DNA from: Thalassococcus_A lentus
GTDB lineage: Bacteria > Pseudomonadota > Alphaproteobacteria > Rhodobacterales > Rhodobacteraceae
DNA: 64,000 bases
Assembly (NCBI RefSeq): GCF_028023555.1
Contig: NZ_JAQIOY010000001.1
Span: forward strand, 372,001-436,000
Reading direction: 5' to 3'
Position 1 is the stretch's first letter, and the number at the start of each line of letters is the position of its first letter. The notes under the pieces were generated by a model. That model did no database searches. It was not told the origin of the DNA and was given only the letters and a program-made list of their open reading frames with translations. Positions 44,812 to 53,413 of this stretch are shown piece by piece. The position numbers and the translations under genes were made by a program.

Positions 44812-45467
44812 CCAATGCCAGTCTGAAAGCTTTGGTAGACCGGGCCAAACAGCCCGGTCTTGCCTTTGGCGTGGCTGGGCCAGATGAATCGGCACCGCTC
44901 TATCCGCAGGAAGCAGCTTGTCTCACGACAGCTCGAGATGCGCGGCGTGTTGAGTTCACTTTGGGTCGGCTGGCTGCACGGCGCGCCATGCGTTCGCTTG
45001 GTGCGCGGCTTGGAGCAATTCCAATGGCACCGGACAGATCACCGATTTGGCCGGAAGGATTGGTGGGCAGCATCACACACAGTGATGGCTTGGCTGTTGC
45101 TGTCGCGGGTTATTCAAAAGACTGGCTCGGGCTTGGGATCGACCTTGAGCCAGCGACCGGTCTGGAGGTTGACCTGATTGACGAAATTGCCCGTCCAGAG
45201 GAACGGGCGGATCTTGGAGACCAACGCCCGTTGGCAGCCAAAAGGCTGTTTTCCGTAAAAGAGGCAGCTTACAAAGCGCAGTATCCCATCACAGGTGTGT
45301 TGTTCGGATTTCATGCGCTGCGTGTTTCGTGGGCTGACGGGGCCGCGCATTACACGGACCATCCTGAATGTGCCGGAATTATGGCAGCCGATCGCAACCG
45401 AATCTTGCCAATAAGGCAGTGGTGCGATGACGGCTTGATCCTGTCACTTAGCGCGATTCCCCGCTAA
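44808..45467 (+). CDS. 4'-phosphopantetheinyl transferase
   Basis: A 219-residue Sfp/EntD-type enzyme that would convert the PKS and NRPS carrier domains from apo to holo form using coenzyme A. The diagnostic blocks are GLVGSITHSDGLAVAVAG, LGLGIDLEPATGLEVDL (the metal-binding GxDxE) and RLFSVKEAAYKAQYP, the FSxKEAxYK signature. The GTG at 44808 overlaps the NRPS stop (GTGA), which is strong evidence that it serves that pathway. Confidence 0.94.
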   Translation: MTNASLKALVDRAKQPGLAFGVAGPDESAPLYPQEAACLTTARDARRVEFTLGRLAARRAMRSLGARLGAIPMAPDRSPIWPEGLVGSITHSDGLAVAVAGYSKDWLGLGIDLEPATGLEVDLIDEIARPEERADLGDQRPLAAKRLFSVKEAAYKAQYPITGVLFGFHALRVSWADGAAHYTDHPECAGIMAADRNRILPIRQWCDDGLILSLSAIPR

Positions 45468-45721
45468 CCAGCCAAATCGTCGGCGAAAACCGGCTGATTT
45501 CCTGTAAACATCTGCAAATATGGCGAAATTGTGACCGTGATCCCGGATTCGGATACGCATTGTTTCTCTAAATTCGTGTAAAACAGATGGCGAAAATAAG
45601 GCAGCTTCTGTAGTTTATGTCAGGAAGATGGCGCGCTTCGGTCGCATTCTGGACCAGACGCAGACGAGATCGGAGCAGCCAGCTTCCTACGCATTGGGGG
45701 CCACTTTGCGGGAGCGATACG

Positions 45722-47047
45722 ATGAACCAGTTCCAGTCTTTTGATGAGGTGCTCTCAGCGCTTAAACGGCGCATGTGGCTGATCCTTTTGATCACATTTG
45801 TTGGATGCCTCGCGGCTCTGAACTTTGCCCTTGGACAGATCAAGATCTATGAAGCAACAGCCGTCGTGCAGATTGAAGATGCACAGGTCCCTGACCAGTT
45901 GGCCGGTGCCACCGCTGCAAATGAAAATGCGGCACGTCGTGTTCGCCTGATCGAACAGCGCTTGATGGCCCGTGATAATCTGGTTCGTATCATGGACAAG
46001 CATCAGCTGTTTTCTGACGACCCGATGCTGACAGTGAACGAGCGTATCTTCCGGATGCGGGAAGCTGCGCGCATCGAAGAAATCATCAATTCGGCTCAAC
46101 CTTTTGCACCCGGTGGCAATGCGCCATCTGGCTTGCTGATCACGGTTCGCCTTGCTGATCCACAGCAAGCGGCAGATGTGGCCAACGAGTTGATGTATTC
46201 CGTTATCGATCAGTCCCGTGACCGCAGCGTTGGCCGCGCGCGTGATACACTGGATTTCTTTGAGGCCGAAGAACTTCGGGTCGGTTCCGAAATTGACCGC
46301 CTCGACGCTTCTATTGCTGAATTCAAACGCGCAAACGCCGATCAGCTGCCTTCTGGCGTGACTGATCTGCGGTCGCAGCTTGCCAGCCTGCGCGATGCTG
46401 ATCTGGATCTCGATCGTGAGATTGTGACAATCGAAACCACATCTGGTCGCCAGCGTGCCGAGGTCAAACAGCGTCAGATCGATTTGCTGAATGAACAGAA
46501 GCTCCTGATTGCAGAGCGGGTTGCAGCCATCCAGCTTCAAATCGCAGGTGCGCCTGATATCGAGCGCGCCCTGAACAAGCTTGAGCGTGAACAGACACAG
46601 CTTCAGGAACAGTACACCGTCATCACACGCCGCAAGGCCGAAGCGGAAATGGGCCAGGTTCTGGAAGATCGCAAGCAGACCGATCGCTTTGAGGTTCTAG
46701 AAACGGCGCTGGTCCCTGAATACCCGGTGTCCCGCAGCCGTAAGAAGACGGCAATCATGGGTGGCATTGCCGCGCTGATTGCTGGCATCGCAGCAGCCTT
46801 TGTTATTGAACTTCTGAACCCGGCAATCCGCAGTGCGGCCCAGCTTGAACGCGCGCTTGGTGTCACACCTGTTGTTGCGATCCCGCAGATTGAAACAACC
46901 AAGGATCGCCGCCGCCGTGGGCTTTCGATTGTGGCCATGATTTTTGCCGCTATTGCAGCAGTGGCTGCAACATTCGCAGTAATTGGTTCAAAGCTGCCAG
47001 TGGGCGAGATGGTTGGTCGTTTCCTGCCGCGCCTTGCGCGCGGCTAA
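45722..47047 (+). CDS. Wzz/GumC-type polysaccharide chain-length protein
   Basis: A 441-residue polysaccharide co-polymerase. The first transmembrane helix is at about 18-40 (KRRMWLILLITFVGCLAALN), the periplasmic region starts KIYEATAVVQIEDAQVPDQL with a long coiled coil (about 165-335), and the second helix (AIMGGIAALIAGIAAAFVIELL) follows EYPVSRSRKKT, the proline-rich motif before the last helix. A further C-terminal hydrophobic helix is unusual. It governs glycan chain length together with the CpsD-like kinase encoded convergently. The ATG at 45722 was chosen because the usual N-terminus begins just there. The 254 bases before it contain no gene and probably hold its promoter. Confidence 0.88.
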   Translation: MNQFQSFDEVLSALKRRMWLILLITFVGCLAALNFALGQIKIYEATAVVQIEDAQVPDQLAGATAANENAARRVRLIEQRLMARDNLVRIMDKHQLFSDDPMLTVNERIFRMREAARIEEIINSAQPFAPGGNAPSGLLITVRLADPQQAADVANELMYSVIDQSRDRSVGRARDTLDFFEAEELRVGSEIDRLDASIAEFKRANADQLPSGVTDLRSQLASLRDADLDLDREIVTIETTSGRQRAEVKQRQIDLLNEQKLLIAERVAAIQLQIAGAPDIERALNKLEREQTQLQEQYTVITRRKAEAEMGQVLEDRKQTDRFEVLETALVPEYPVSRSRKKTAIMGGIAALIAGIAAAFVIELLNPAIRSAAQLERALGVTPVVAIPQIETTKDRRRRGLSIVAMIFAAIAAVAATFAVIGSKLPVGEMVGRFLPRLARG

Positions 47048-47070
47048 GATCAAACAAACGTCAGATAGCA

Positions 47071-47096
47071 AAAGGCCCGGATCAGTCCGGGCCTTT
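47071..47096. terminator. Bidirectional terminator between the chain-length and kinase genes
   Basis: AAAGGCCCGG (47071-47080) and CCGGGCCTTT (47087-47096) form a 10-pair stem with a six-base loop and T tracts on either strand, between two convergent genes. Confidence 0.92.
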
Positions 47097-47110
47097 TGCT
47101 GTTGTGATGT

Positions 47111-48892
47111 TCAGTATTGGTATCGTGCCAATTCGGTGTTTTCCGCTTTGTTCAGGATCATCCCGAGCAAAGGTGTTGAATCGCCCAAACGGCGTTCGAC
47201 TTCTTTGATTTCTTTTTCCGTCGTGATGCCACCGCCAAGGACCAACAGCACACCGTCGAACATGGGCCGGAAGGCAATGACGTCATCGTAGAAGAGTGCT
47301 GGCGGAAGGTCGAACAACATGACATCCGGTTCAAACGTCTTTTCCACTTGTGCCAGCGACTCGACGGTGCGGGGATCTTGCAGCAATTCCGATGCGTAGG
47401 GTTCGATCACGTTGTTGAATCCAAAGGCGATATTGTGACCGGCATGGAAATTGTTTTCGCCGAGACGCATCAGATGATCCTGTGGGGAAATCCGTCCGCG
47501 CAGCATGTCACCGACCGGTGCCGGTGCCTTTACGCCCATGACTTTGTGAAGACTGGGCCTGCGCATATCGCAGTCAATCAGCAGTGTGCGGCAGTTTTCC
47601 TGCCGTGAGAGGCTGATCGCAAGGTTGGCCGCCGTGAATGTTTTGCCGCAGTCCTTGGTCGGCGAGGTGATCGCAACACGTTTCCACCCATGCTCGGAAA
47701 GAGCCTGAAGCAAGCGAGTCCGCAATACATCAAACGCGGTATGCGCAGGATCATCCCGGCTGGCTGTGACAATCCGATTGCGGGTCAGGTGGTCTTCGTC
47801 CACGGCGAATTGCGGCAGCGCCGCCCATGCCGCATCGGCGCCAAGTTGCATCGGAGGCGCCTTGGCAACCGGCGCTGGGCTTTCTTCGCGGACAACAGCC
47901 GCTGGGCGCGGCGCTGGTTTCGCGACGGGACGTTTTGGCCGAACTGGCTTTGGGACAACCGGGTCTGTCAATTCAAGCGGCGCAGCAAGGATCGCTGCTC
48001 GGGCGGCGGCCTCTGCCTTTTCCTCGGCTTCGCGTTTCGCGGCGATTTTTACTTCATTAGCCATACGAATGGCTGCTTTTTCAGCGTCGCGTTGGCGTTG
48101 TTCTTCTTCGGCTTGCAGGCGCAGTTTTTCGGCCTCGTCGGCCTTGCGCTTTTCTTCAGCCTTTGCACGAGCGCGTGCTTCGGCCTGTCTGGCTTTTCGC
48201 GCTTTTTCAACTTCTTGGCGTTCGCGTTCTTTGCGTGCCTTCGCCTCTTGCAGGCGTTTTTCATTCTGCTCGCGCTCGGCGGCTTCTCGGATTGCCTGCT
48301 CTTCGGCCCGGCGCGCTTCTTCTTCGGCAAGGCGGAGTGCTTCGGCCTCAAGGCGGCGCGCTTCCCGATTGGCAGCGTCTTCCTGTTCGCGGCGCAGGGC
48401 AGCCAATTCTTCTTCGCGCGCTTTTGCTTCGAGGCGTGCTGCTTCGACTTTGCGGCGGGCTTCGTGCTCGGCTTTTTCTCGCGCGGCTGCAAGCGCTGCG
48501 GCTTTGGCTGCTTGTTCGCGTTCCCGGGCCTCGGCCTCTGCTTTGGCTTTTTGTTCTGCTGCTTTGCGGCGGGCCAGCGCCTCTGCTTTGGCTCTGGCGC
48601 GTTTCTCTTCTGCGATACGCAGCGCTTCAGACTCGGCCCGTATGCGTGCCTCTTCTTCGGCAGCGGCCCGTTCTAATTCTTCCAGCCGCTGTTTTTCCAG
48701 CTTTCGTTGCTGCTGTTCCGCGGCAAGTTTCCTTGCTGCTGCGTCAGCTTCTGCCTGCTGTCGGGCCAGTCGGTTTTTGCGGGGTTCCAAAGGTTCGACC
48801 GGGCGCACGTCATCTTCGATGCCCGCCCTCTGGTCGTCATCAAGAACGCTTTTGCGTTTCCGCCTGAACTTGGGCCGTTCCATCATCGTCAT
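47111..48892 (-). CDS. CpsD/CapB-like tyrosine-kinase ATPase with very long charged coiled coil
   Basis: A 593-residue protein. The C-terminal third is a bacterial tyrosine kinase-like P-loop ATPase with Walker A SPTKDCGKTFTAANLA near 411, Walker A' TLLIDCDMRRPSLHK near 434 and Walker B-like MLFDLPPALFYDD near 527. The end is ARYQY, so the tyrosine cluster seen in CpsD and Wzc is reduced to two. Residues about 45-310 are almost wholly A, E, K, R and Q, a single extended coiled coil resembling TolA, and this is not part of ordinary CpsD proteins. The protein would pair with the Wzz-like protein. The ATG at 48892 has GCAGGAAC ahead. Confidence 0.85.
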   Translation of the reverse strand: MTMMERPKFRRKRKSVLDDDQRAGIEDDVRPVEPLEPRKNRLARQQAEADAAARKLAAEQQQRKLEKQRLEELERAAAEEEARIRAESEALRIAEEKRARAKAEALARRKAAEQKAKAEAEAREREQAAKAAALAAAREKAEHEARRKVEAARLEAKAREEELAALRREQEDAANREARRLEAEALRLAEEEARRAEEQAIREAAEREQNEKRLQEAKARKERERQEVEKARKARQAEARARAKAEEKRKADEAEKLRLQAEEEQRQRDAEKAAIRMANEVKIAAKREAEEKAEAAARAAILAAPLELTDPVVPKPVRPKRPVAKPAPRPAAVVREESPAPVAKAPPMQLGADAAWAALPQFAVDEDHLTRNRIVTASRDDPAHTAFDVLRTRLLQALSEHGWKRVAITSPTKDCGKTFTAANLAISLSRQENCRTLLIDCDMRRPSLHKVMGVKAPAPVGDMLRGRISPQDHLMRLGENNFHAGHNIAFGFNNVIEPYASELLQDPRTVESLAQVEKTFEPDVMLFDLPPALFYDDVIAFRPMFDGVLLVLGGGITTEKEIKEVERRLGDSTPLLGMILNKAENTELARYQY

Positions 48893-49117
48893 GCCTTGTT
48901 CCTGCGGCCGAACAACACAAACGAAGGCAGCGAATAGCCGGTGCTACCCGTCTGGCAGAGCGCTATGAAAGCTTGCCAAAGCATCGTGTGTATCATCTCC
49001 GATTTGAGGCCAAAGCAGGCCGGGTTGGTCGTCAAAACAGGGTTAAACCAGCAAAATCTGTCCGAAATAGGTCCGAAACAGGGGGATTGTTCACGCAATT
49101 AAGGTTATTCAGCGCCC

Positions 49118-51217
49118 CTAGAAGCCAAATAGATTGGCATCCGAAATGGCTTTTTCAATGAACACGGCCCGATCTGCTTCTGGCGACCAACCCAGCACGC
49201 GCTTGGGTTTTTCGTTTTCAAACGGCGAAAAATGCGCTCGGCTTTTCCAATCGGCCAGAGATGGTCTGATCACGCCATGGCGGCGCAGAGCGTATTTCTT
49301 GAGCGCGTACTTAACCGCATCAGACGCATAGAACGCATAGAGGTTTCCGGATGAGACCCGGATGCGCGCGCCCAGCGACTGATGAATGGCGTCAAAGTAA
49401 TCGCGGGCCGAGAACATACGCTCGCCGATCAGGTTAAAGCTTTGACCCTCGACCGGGGCGTCGATCATCCGAACCAACCCGTCAGCGATATCGTCATTCA
49501 GAACGAATGGTAGGATGTTGTGCCCATGGCCCCAGATCCGCACGGCACCGGCGCCATGCCAGCGACCGATGCCCCAATGTTGCAGCGGGCCACCGGGCCC
49601 AACCACGATACCGGGACGCGCGATGACCAAGGGCAGGCCTTCGCTTTGGTGCAGCTGCATCAGTTGGCGTTCGCATTCGGCTTTTGAGCGCGCATAAAGG
49701 TTGCGGTCGCTCATGTCATCGCCAAAGCCTGTATCCTCGGTGATCTTGGTTCCTGGATCGGACATGTCATAGCTGGCAATCGTACCAGTATAGACCAGTC
49801 GCTTGACCTTGGCCTTTTGGCTGGCGCGGGCAATGTTCATCGCAACACCAACATCGTTTTGCAGCGCGTCTTCCCATGTCTTGTCCATGGATTTTGCAAG
49901 GTTGAAGACAACGTCGATGCCTTTCATCGCGTCGCTCAGGGCCTGTTCGTCACGCAGAGAAACACCGACCGTTTCAACAGAGTCCGGCAGATCCGGGAAG
50001 GGGCCGGATGTGCCACGGGACAAGACGCGCACATCCCGTCCGTCAGCCACAAGCCGGCGCGTGAGTGCACGACCAATGAAGCCGGTGCCGCCAATGACCA
50101 TGGCTGTCGGTTTCGGTTTTCGGGTCTGCACAGCTGGTGCGGCCGTCTCGAGAATTTCAGCCGGAAGCTTGGAAATCGCGTCGTCCAATGCCTGCATGAC
50201 AGCAATAGCGCTTGATCCTGAAAAGCGGGGATCTTCTGGTTTGCCATCGGCAAGGTTCGAATAGATTGACCCATTCATACCCCGGAAGGACCGGCCGTAG
50301 GGGTTCTTGGTGTTCAGCGATGACAATTGGACAAAGGCGTTTCGTACGCCTTCCCGTAGATGTTGCCCACTCAGGGATAGCTGGCGTCTGAGCGGGTTGA
50401 CCACCAGATCAGAGGCATTTTCCCGCTCTGCAATCAGGACGTCATTGGCATAATCCAACCGCGCCCGTGCCGACGAGCCGCGCAGTGTCACGGATCTGTC
50501 GTCTGTTGTTTCGACCATGGAGATGGAAAAGGTCACATCCACATCACCTGCTTTGGCCAGAATGCGAATACCCTGAGGGCGCATGTCATCGCCCGGCAAG
50601 GCCACGGGTTTGCTGGCTTCTGCGTGCAGCACCTCGATGGAGCCAAACAGGTCATGAGCAAAAGCCATCAGGTGCGGGCCCAGTTCAAGAATCAGGTTCT
50701 TGGGTTCTCTGAGTAGCCAGAGATTGAATGGCCCGGAACGCAAAGGTGCAAGCGGCAGCGCCCAGGTGATTTCAGCAGCCGAAACGCGCCCATAGTCGCC
50801 GCGTTGCATCGCGGCCTTCATTCGCAGGTAACTTGGCAGTCCAAGAAAGTTGTGACCGGCATGAAACCGTTTGCCCGAGGCCTCGGCGGCGGCCTGAATT
50901 GCGCGGGTTGATGCGGCACTTTCAGCGACGGGTTTCTCAACCAAAACGTCCAATCCGCCTTTGAGACACTCAATGGCGATCGATTCATGCAAATGGGGCG
51001 GCGTCAGGATGTGCACAGCGTCCACTGCCTTGGCATTGATCATTTCCGCAACGGAGGTGAACGCTCGCGCGCCATAAGCATCAGCCAAACCCTGCGCTGC
51101 ACCTGCGGAGACATCGCACACCGCGCTGATTTCAACGCCTGCTGTCGCCTTGAGTGCGTCAGCATGCCAGGTCGCGATATATCCGGCCCCAATCAGGCCT
51201 ATCCGAATGTCAGACAT
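49118..51217 (-). CDS. Fusion of Gfo/Idh/MocA oxidoreductase and NAD-dependent epimerase
   Basis: A 699-residue two-domain sugar-nucleotide enzyme. The N-terminal half (about 1-345) is a Gfo/Idh/MocA oxidoreductase with IRIGLIGAGYIATWHADAL and the LVEKPVAESAAST motif. After a linker (about 350-375) the second half is an extended short-chain dehydrogenase: VIGGTGFIGRALTRRLV opens it and LYARSKAECERQL contains the YxxxK catalytic pair. A single chain performing two oxidoreductase steps on a nucleotide sugar is inferred. It is the last gene of a five-gene leftward operon. The ATG at 51217 is 7 bases after the previous stop. Confidence 0.9.
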   Translation of the reverse strand: MSDIRIGLIGAGYIATWHADALKATAGVEISAVCDVSAGAAQGLADAYGARAFTSVAEMINAKAVDAVHILTPPHLHESIAIECLKGGLDVLVEKPVAESAASTRAIQAAAEASGKRFHAGHNFLGLPSYLRMKAAMQRGDYGRVSAAEITWALPLAPLRSGPFNLWLLREPKNLILELGPHLMAFAHDLFGSIEVLHAEASKPVALPGDDMRPQGIRILAKAGDVDVTFSISMVETTDDRSVTLRGSSARARLDYANDVLIAERENASDLVVNPLRRQLSLSGQHLREGVRNAFVQLSSLNTKNPYGRSFRGMNGSIYSNLADGKPEDPRFSGSSAIAVMQALDDAISKLPAEILETAAPAVQTRKPKPTAMVIGGTGFIGRALTRRLVADGRDVRVLSRGTSGPFPDLPDSVETVGVSLRDEQALSDAMKGIDVVFNLAKSMDKTWEDALQNDVGVAMNIARASQKAKVKRLVYTGTIASYDMSDPGTKITEDTGFGDDMSDRNLYARSKAECERQLMQLHQSEGLPLVIARPGIVVGPGGPLQHWGIGRWHGAGAVRIWGHGHNILPFVLNDDIADGLVRMIDAPVEGQSFNLIGERMFSARDYFDAIHQSLGARIRVSSGNLYAFYASDAVKYALKKYALRRHGVIRPSLADWKSRAHFSPFENEKPKRVLGWSPEADRAVFIEKAISDANLFGF

Positions 51218-51224
51218 TGAAACC

Positions 51225-52202
51225 TCACTTGTATTCGATGATGCGCATGTCGCGCCCACTGAGCCGCCGCATATGAAACCGCAGCATCCCGATCAGATTG
51301 GGAAACTTGGACAGGCTTAGCAGCAGCGCCATGCGCGGGGCCATTTCTTTGGGCTGTTGATCGCGGATCAAACCCTGCAGCCCGCGCCAATAGCTGAAAG
51401 CATAAGCACCGACCACAGGAACAAGCACCCAAAATGCCATGGGTGAAAACAGTCCGGAGGCAATGCTGGTAATTGCGATCAAGGGCAGCCAAAGCGCAAA
51501 CAGGATGACCCGCATGCGTTCTTTGCTGAAATATCCCGGCTGCAAATGACCCACTTGGGCAAATCCGTGACCGGTGCGCACCGCCCGTGACCACCATTGC
51601 CCAAACCGCAGCATGGCTGCGTCGTGGCGGGTCATGTCATGGGGGATGCGCTGAAGTGTCCAGCCAGCCTTGCGGAACCGGCAGCATATTTCATCGTCTT
51701 CGGCGGCGATGACTTGCGCGTTCATACCGCCTACGTCACGCCACAGCGATGCGCGTACCATCATGTCACCACCACAGGCCAGTATTTCGCCAGCGGGCCT
51801 GTGCCATTCCCAGTCGCATATCTGATTGTATGGGCTGGCATCGGGGAAAATCTCTGACCGCCATCCGGTGACCATGCCAACCTGTGGATTTGCCTCCAGA
51901 TGGGCACGGGCTTTGTCGATGTAGCCGGGAACCAAGGCGCAGTCGCCATCGATGAATTGCACAAACTCAGGGTTATCCAAGGCGTCAAATCCGGCATTGC
52001 GTGCGCGCGCCGCCGTGAAGGGGATCGACATATCCAGATTGACGACCTTCGCGCCACGGGCTTCGGCCTCGGAAATGGAGTTATCGGTAGAGCCGCTGTC
52101 CACATAGACCACTTGTCTTGCCTGTCCCTGAACGGACTCCAGACAAGCGATCAAACGCTGGCCTTCGTTTCGGCCAATCAGGACGACATCAACCGGTGTC
52201 AT
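51225..52202 (-). CDS. Glycosyltransferase family 2, membrane-bound
   Basis: A 325-residue GT2. The donor loop is VDVVLIGRNEGQRLIACLES with VVYVDSGSTDNSISEAEARG, and the DxD motif is VQFIDGDCALVPGYI. VSVDIAAEDDEICCRFRKAGW-type ED motif is present as VIAAEDDEICCRFRKAGW. Two hydrophobic segments near the C-terminus (LWLPLIAITSIASGLFSPMA and the following) anchor it in the membrane. It overlaps the preceding glycosyltransferase gene by 4 bases. Confidence 0.88.
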   Translation of the reverse strand: MTPVDVVLIGRNEGQRLIACLESVQGQARQVVYVDSGSTDNSISEAEARGAKVVNLDMSIPFTAARARNAGFDALDNPEFVQFIDGDCALVPGYIDKARAHLEANPQVGMVTGWRSEIFPDASPYNQICDWEWHRPAGEILACGGDMMVRASLWRDVGGMNAQVIAAEDDEICCRFRKAGWTLQRIPHDMTRHDAAMLRFGQWWSRAVRTGHGFAQVGHLQPGYFSKERMRVILFALWLPLIAITSIASGLFSPMAFWVLVPVVGAYAFSYWRGLQGLIRDQQPKEMAPRMALLLSLSKFPNLIGMLRFHMRRLSGRDMRIIEYK

Positions 52203-53413
52203 GGCCGTTTCCCCTTGGGCGGGGTGCCAGCATGATAACCGGTGAACAAAGATGAGAGTCGTGCAGCTTCATGTGAAATGTCAAAGTCTGTTTCAACTTT
52301 AGAACGGCCGTGCGCCCCGTATTGTCTGCGGCTTTCCGGGTTGTCCAAGAGCGCGCCAATCGCCGTGCATAGCGCGGTGGCATCGCCGGGCGGTACAAGT
52401 GATCCGGAGATGCCGTTTTCAACCAATTCCGGCACCCCGGCGATCTGGGTCGTCACAACCGGTACGCCGGAGGCCATGGCCTCCATCAGCACGACCGGCA
52501 CGCCTTCTGCAAAGCTGGGCAGCACAAAGACATCTGTTTTTGTCAGGGCCTCTGCCACCTCGGTCTGTGATTTGTAGCCAACAAAATCTACGGGCAGATC
52601 CTTGGCCTGTGTTTCCAATTCTGCGCGGTCGGGACCATCGCCAACAACCGTCAGGTGCCAACCCTTTGGCAAATCCTGCAATGCCTCCAACAGCACCGGA
52701 ACGCCCTTTACAGCCGCCAGTCTCCCGACAAACAGCAGCTCGTTTCCTGCGTGTTTAGACGGCAAATAGCGTGCAGGATCGACACCACAGTGAATGATAT
52801 GGAACCGGTCCCAGTGTTGCTGGTTCGCAAAGGACATCAACTGCGAACGGCAGAAATCACTGATGCATGCGACAAAGGATGCACGCGCAGCCTTTTCGTC
52901 GATGCGCCAGTGGTGCGGTTCGAAGAAAATGTCCGGTCCGTGAATCGTGAAACTGTAGGGAATGCCCGACAGCTCAGAAGCCAGCATCGCCACAGTACAT
53001 GATGCCTTGGCGATGTGGTTGTGCAGATGATCGACGCCTTGCCGGGTCAGTTCGTCGGCCAGAACGCCTGCCTCCAGAAAGTAGATCAAGTTGTACAAAC
53101 GGCCCTTGATGCCCTTGGGTGCTGATTTCCAAGCCAGTGCCAAAGCCTTCAGGTAACGGCCGGGTGTCTTCATCCAGCGCCCATGCGCTTTGGCCAGCCT
53201 GAGTGGCGATTTGCAGGCATCCAGCACTTTGAACGTTTGTGCGTGTTCGTTGCGCTGCTCAGGGCCAACCAAGTGCTCGGCTCCGGTTGTGCGTATAGAA
53301 CAGGTCAGAACCTTATGGCCCAATCCCCGCAAAGCGGCCACTTCGCGTTGGATAAAAGTGTCAGAGGCACGAGGATATTCCCCGGTCAGGTAGGCCAGCT
53401 TGGGTAAGCTCAT
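52199..53413 (-). CDS. Glycosyltransferase family 4
   Basis: A 404-residue GT-B enzyme similar in layout to the colanic-acid type transferases. LAYLTGEYPRASDTFIQREV is the N-terminal signature, HLHNHIAKASCTVAMLASEL the donor lobe helix, LLFVGRLAAVKGVPVLLEAL opens the second lobe, and PSFAEGVPVVLMEAMASGVPV carries the E-x7-E motif. The ATG at 53413 overlaps the previous gene's stop; an upstream extension of 5 residues is unlikely. Confidence 0.9.
   Translation of the reverse strand: MSLPKLAYLTGEYPRASDTFIQREVAALRGLGHKVLTCSIRTTGAEHLVGPEQRNEHAQTFKVLDACKSPLRLAKAHGRWMKTPGRYLKALALAWKSAPKGIKGRLYNLIYFLEAGVLADELTRQGVDHLHNHIAKASCTVAMLASELSGIPYSFTIHGPDIFFEPHHWRIDEKAARASFVACISDFCRSQLMSFANQQHWDRFHIIHCGVDPARYLPSKHAGNELLFVGRLAAVKGVPVLLEALQDLPKGWHLTVVGDGPDRAELETQAKDLPVDFVGYKSQTEVAEALTKTDVFVLPSFAEGVPVVLMEAMASGVPVVTTQIAGVPELVENGISGSLVPPGDATALCTAIGALLDNPESRRQYGAHGRSKVETDFDISHEAARLSSLFTGYHAGTPPKGKRP

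Noticed and set aside
47766..48968. Long rightward frame (400 residues) rich in serine and arginine
   Set aside because: It is the antisense of the coiled-coil coding region of the CpsD-like gene; GC-rich codons for A, E, K and R leave the opposite frame open. No domain, and no ribosome site.
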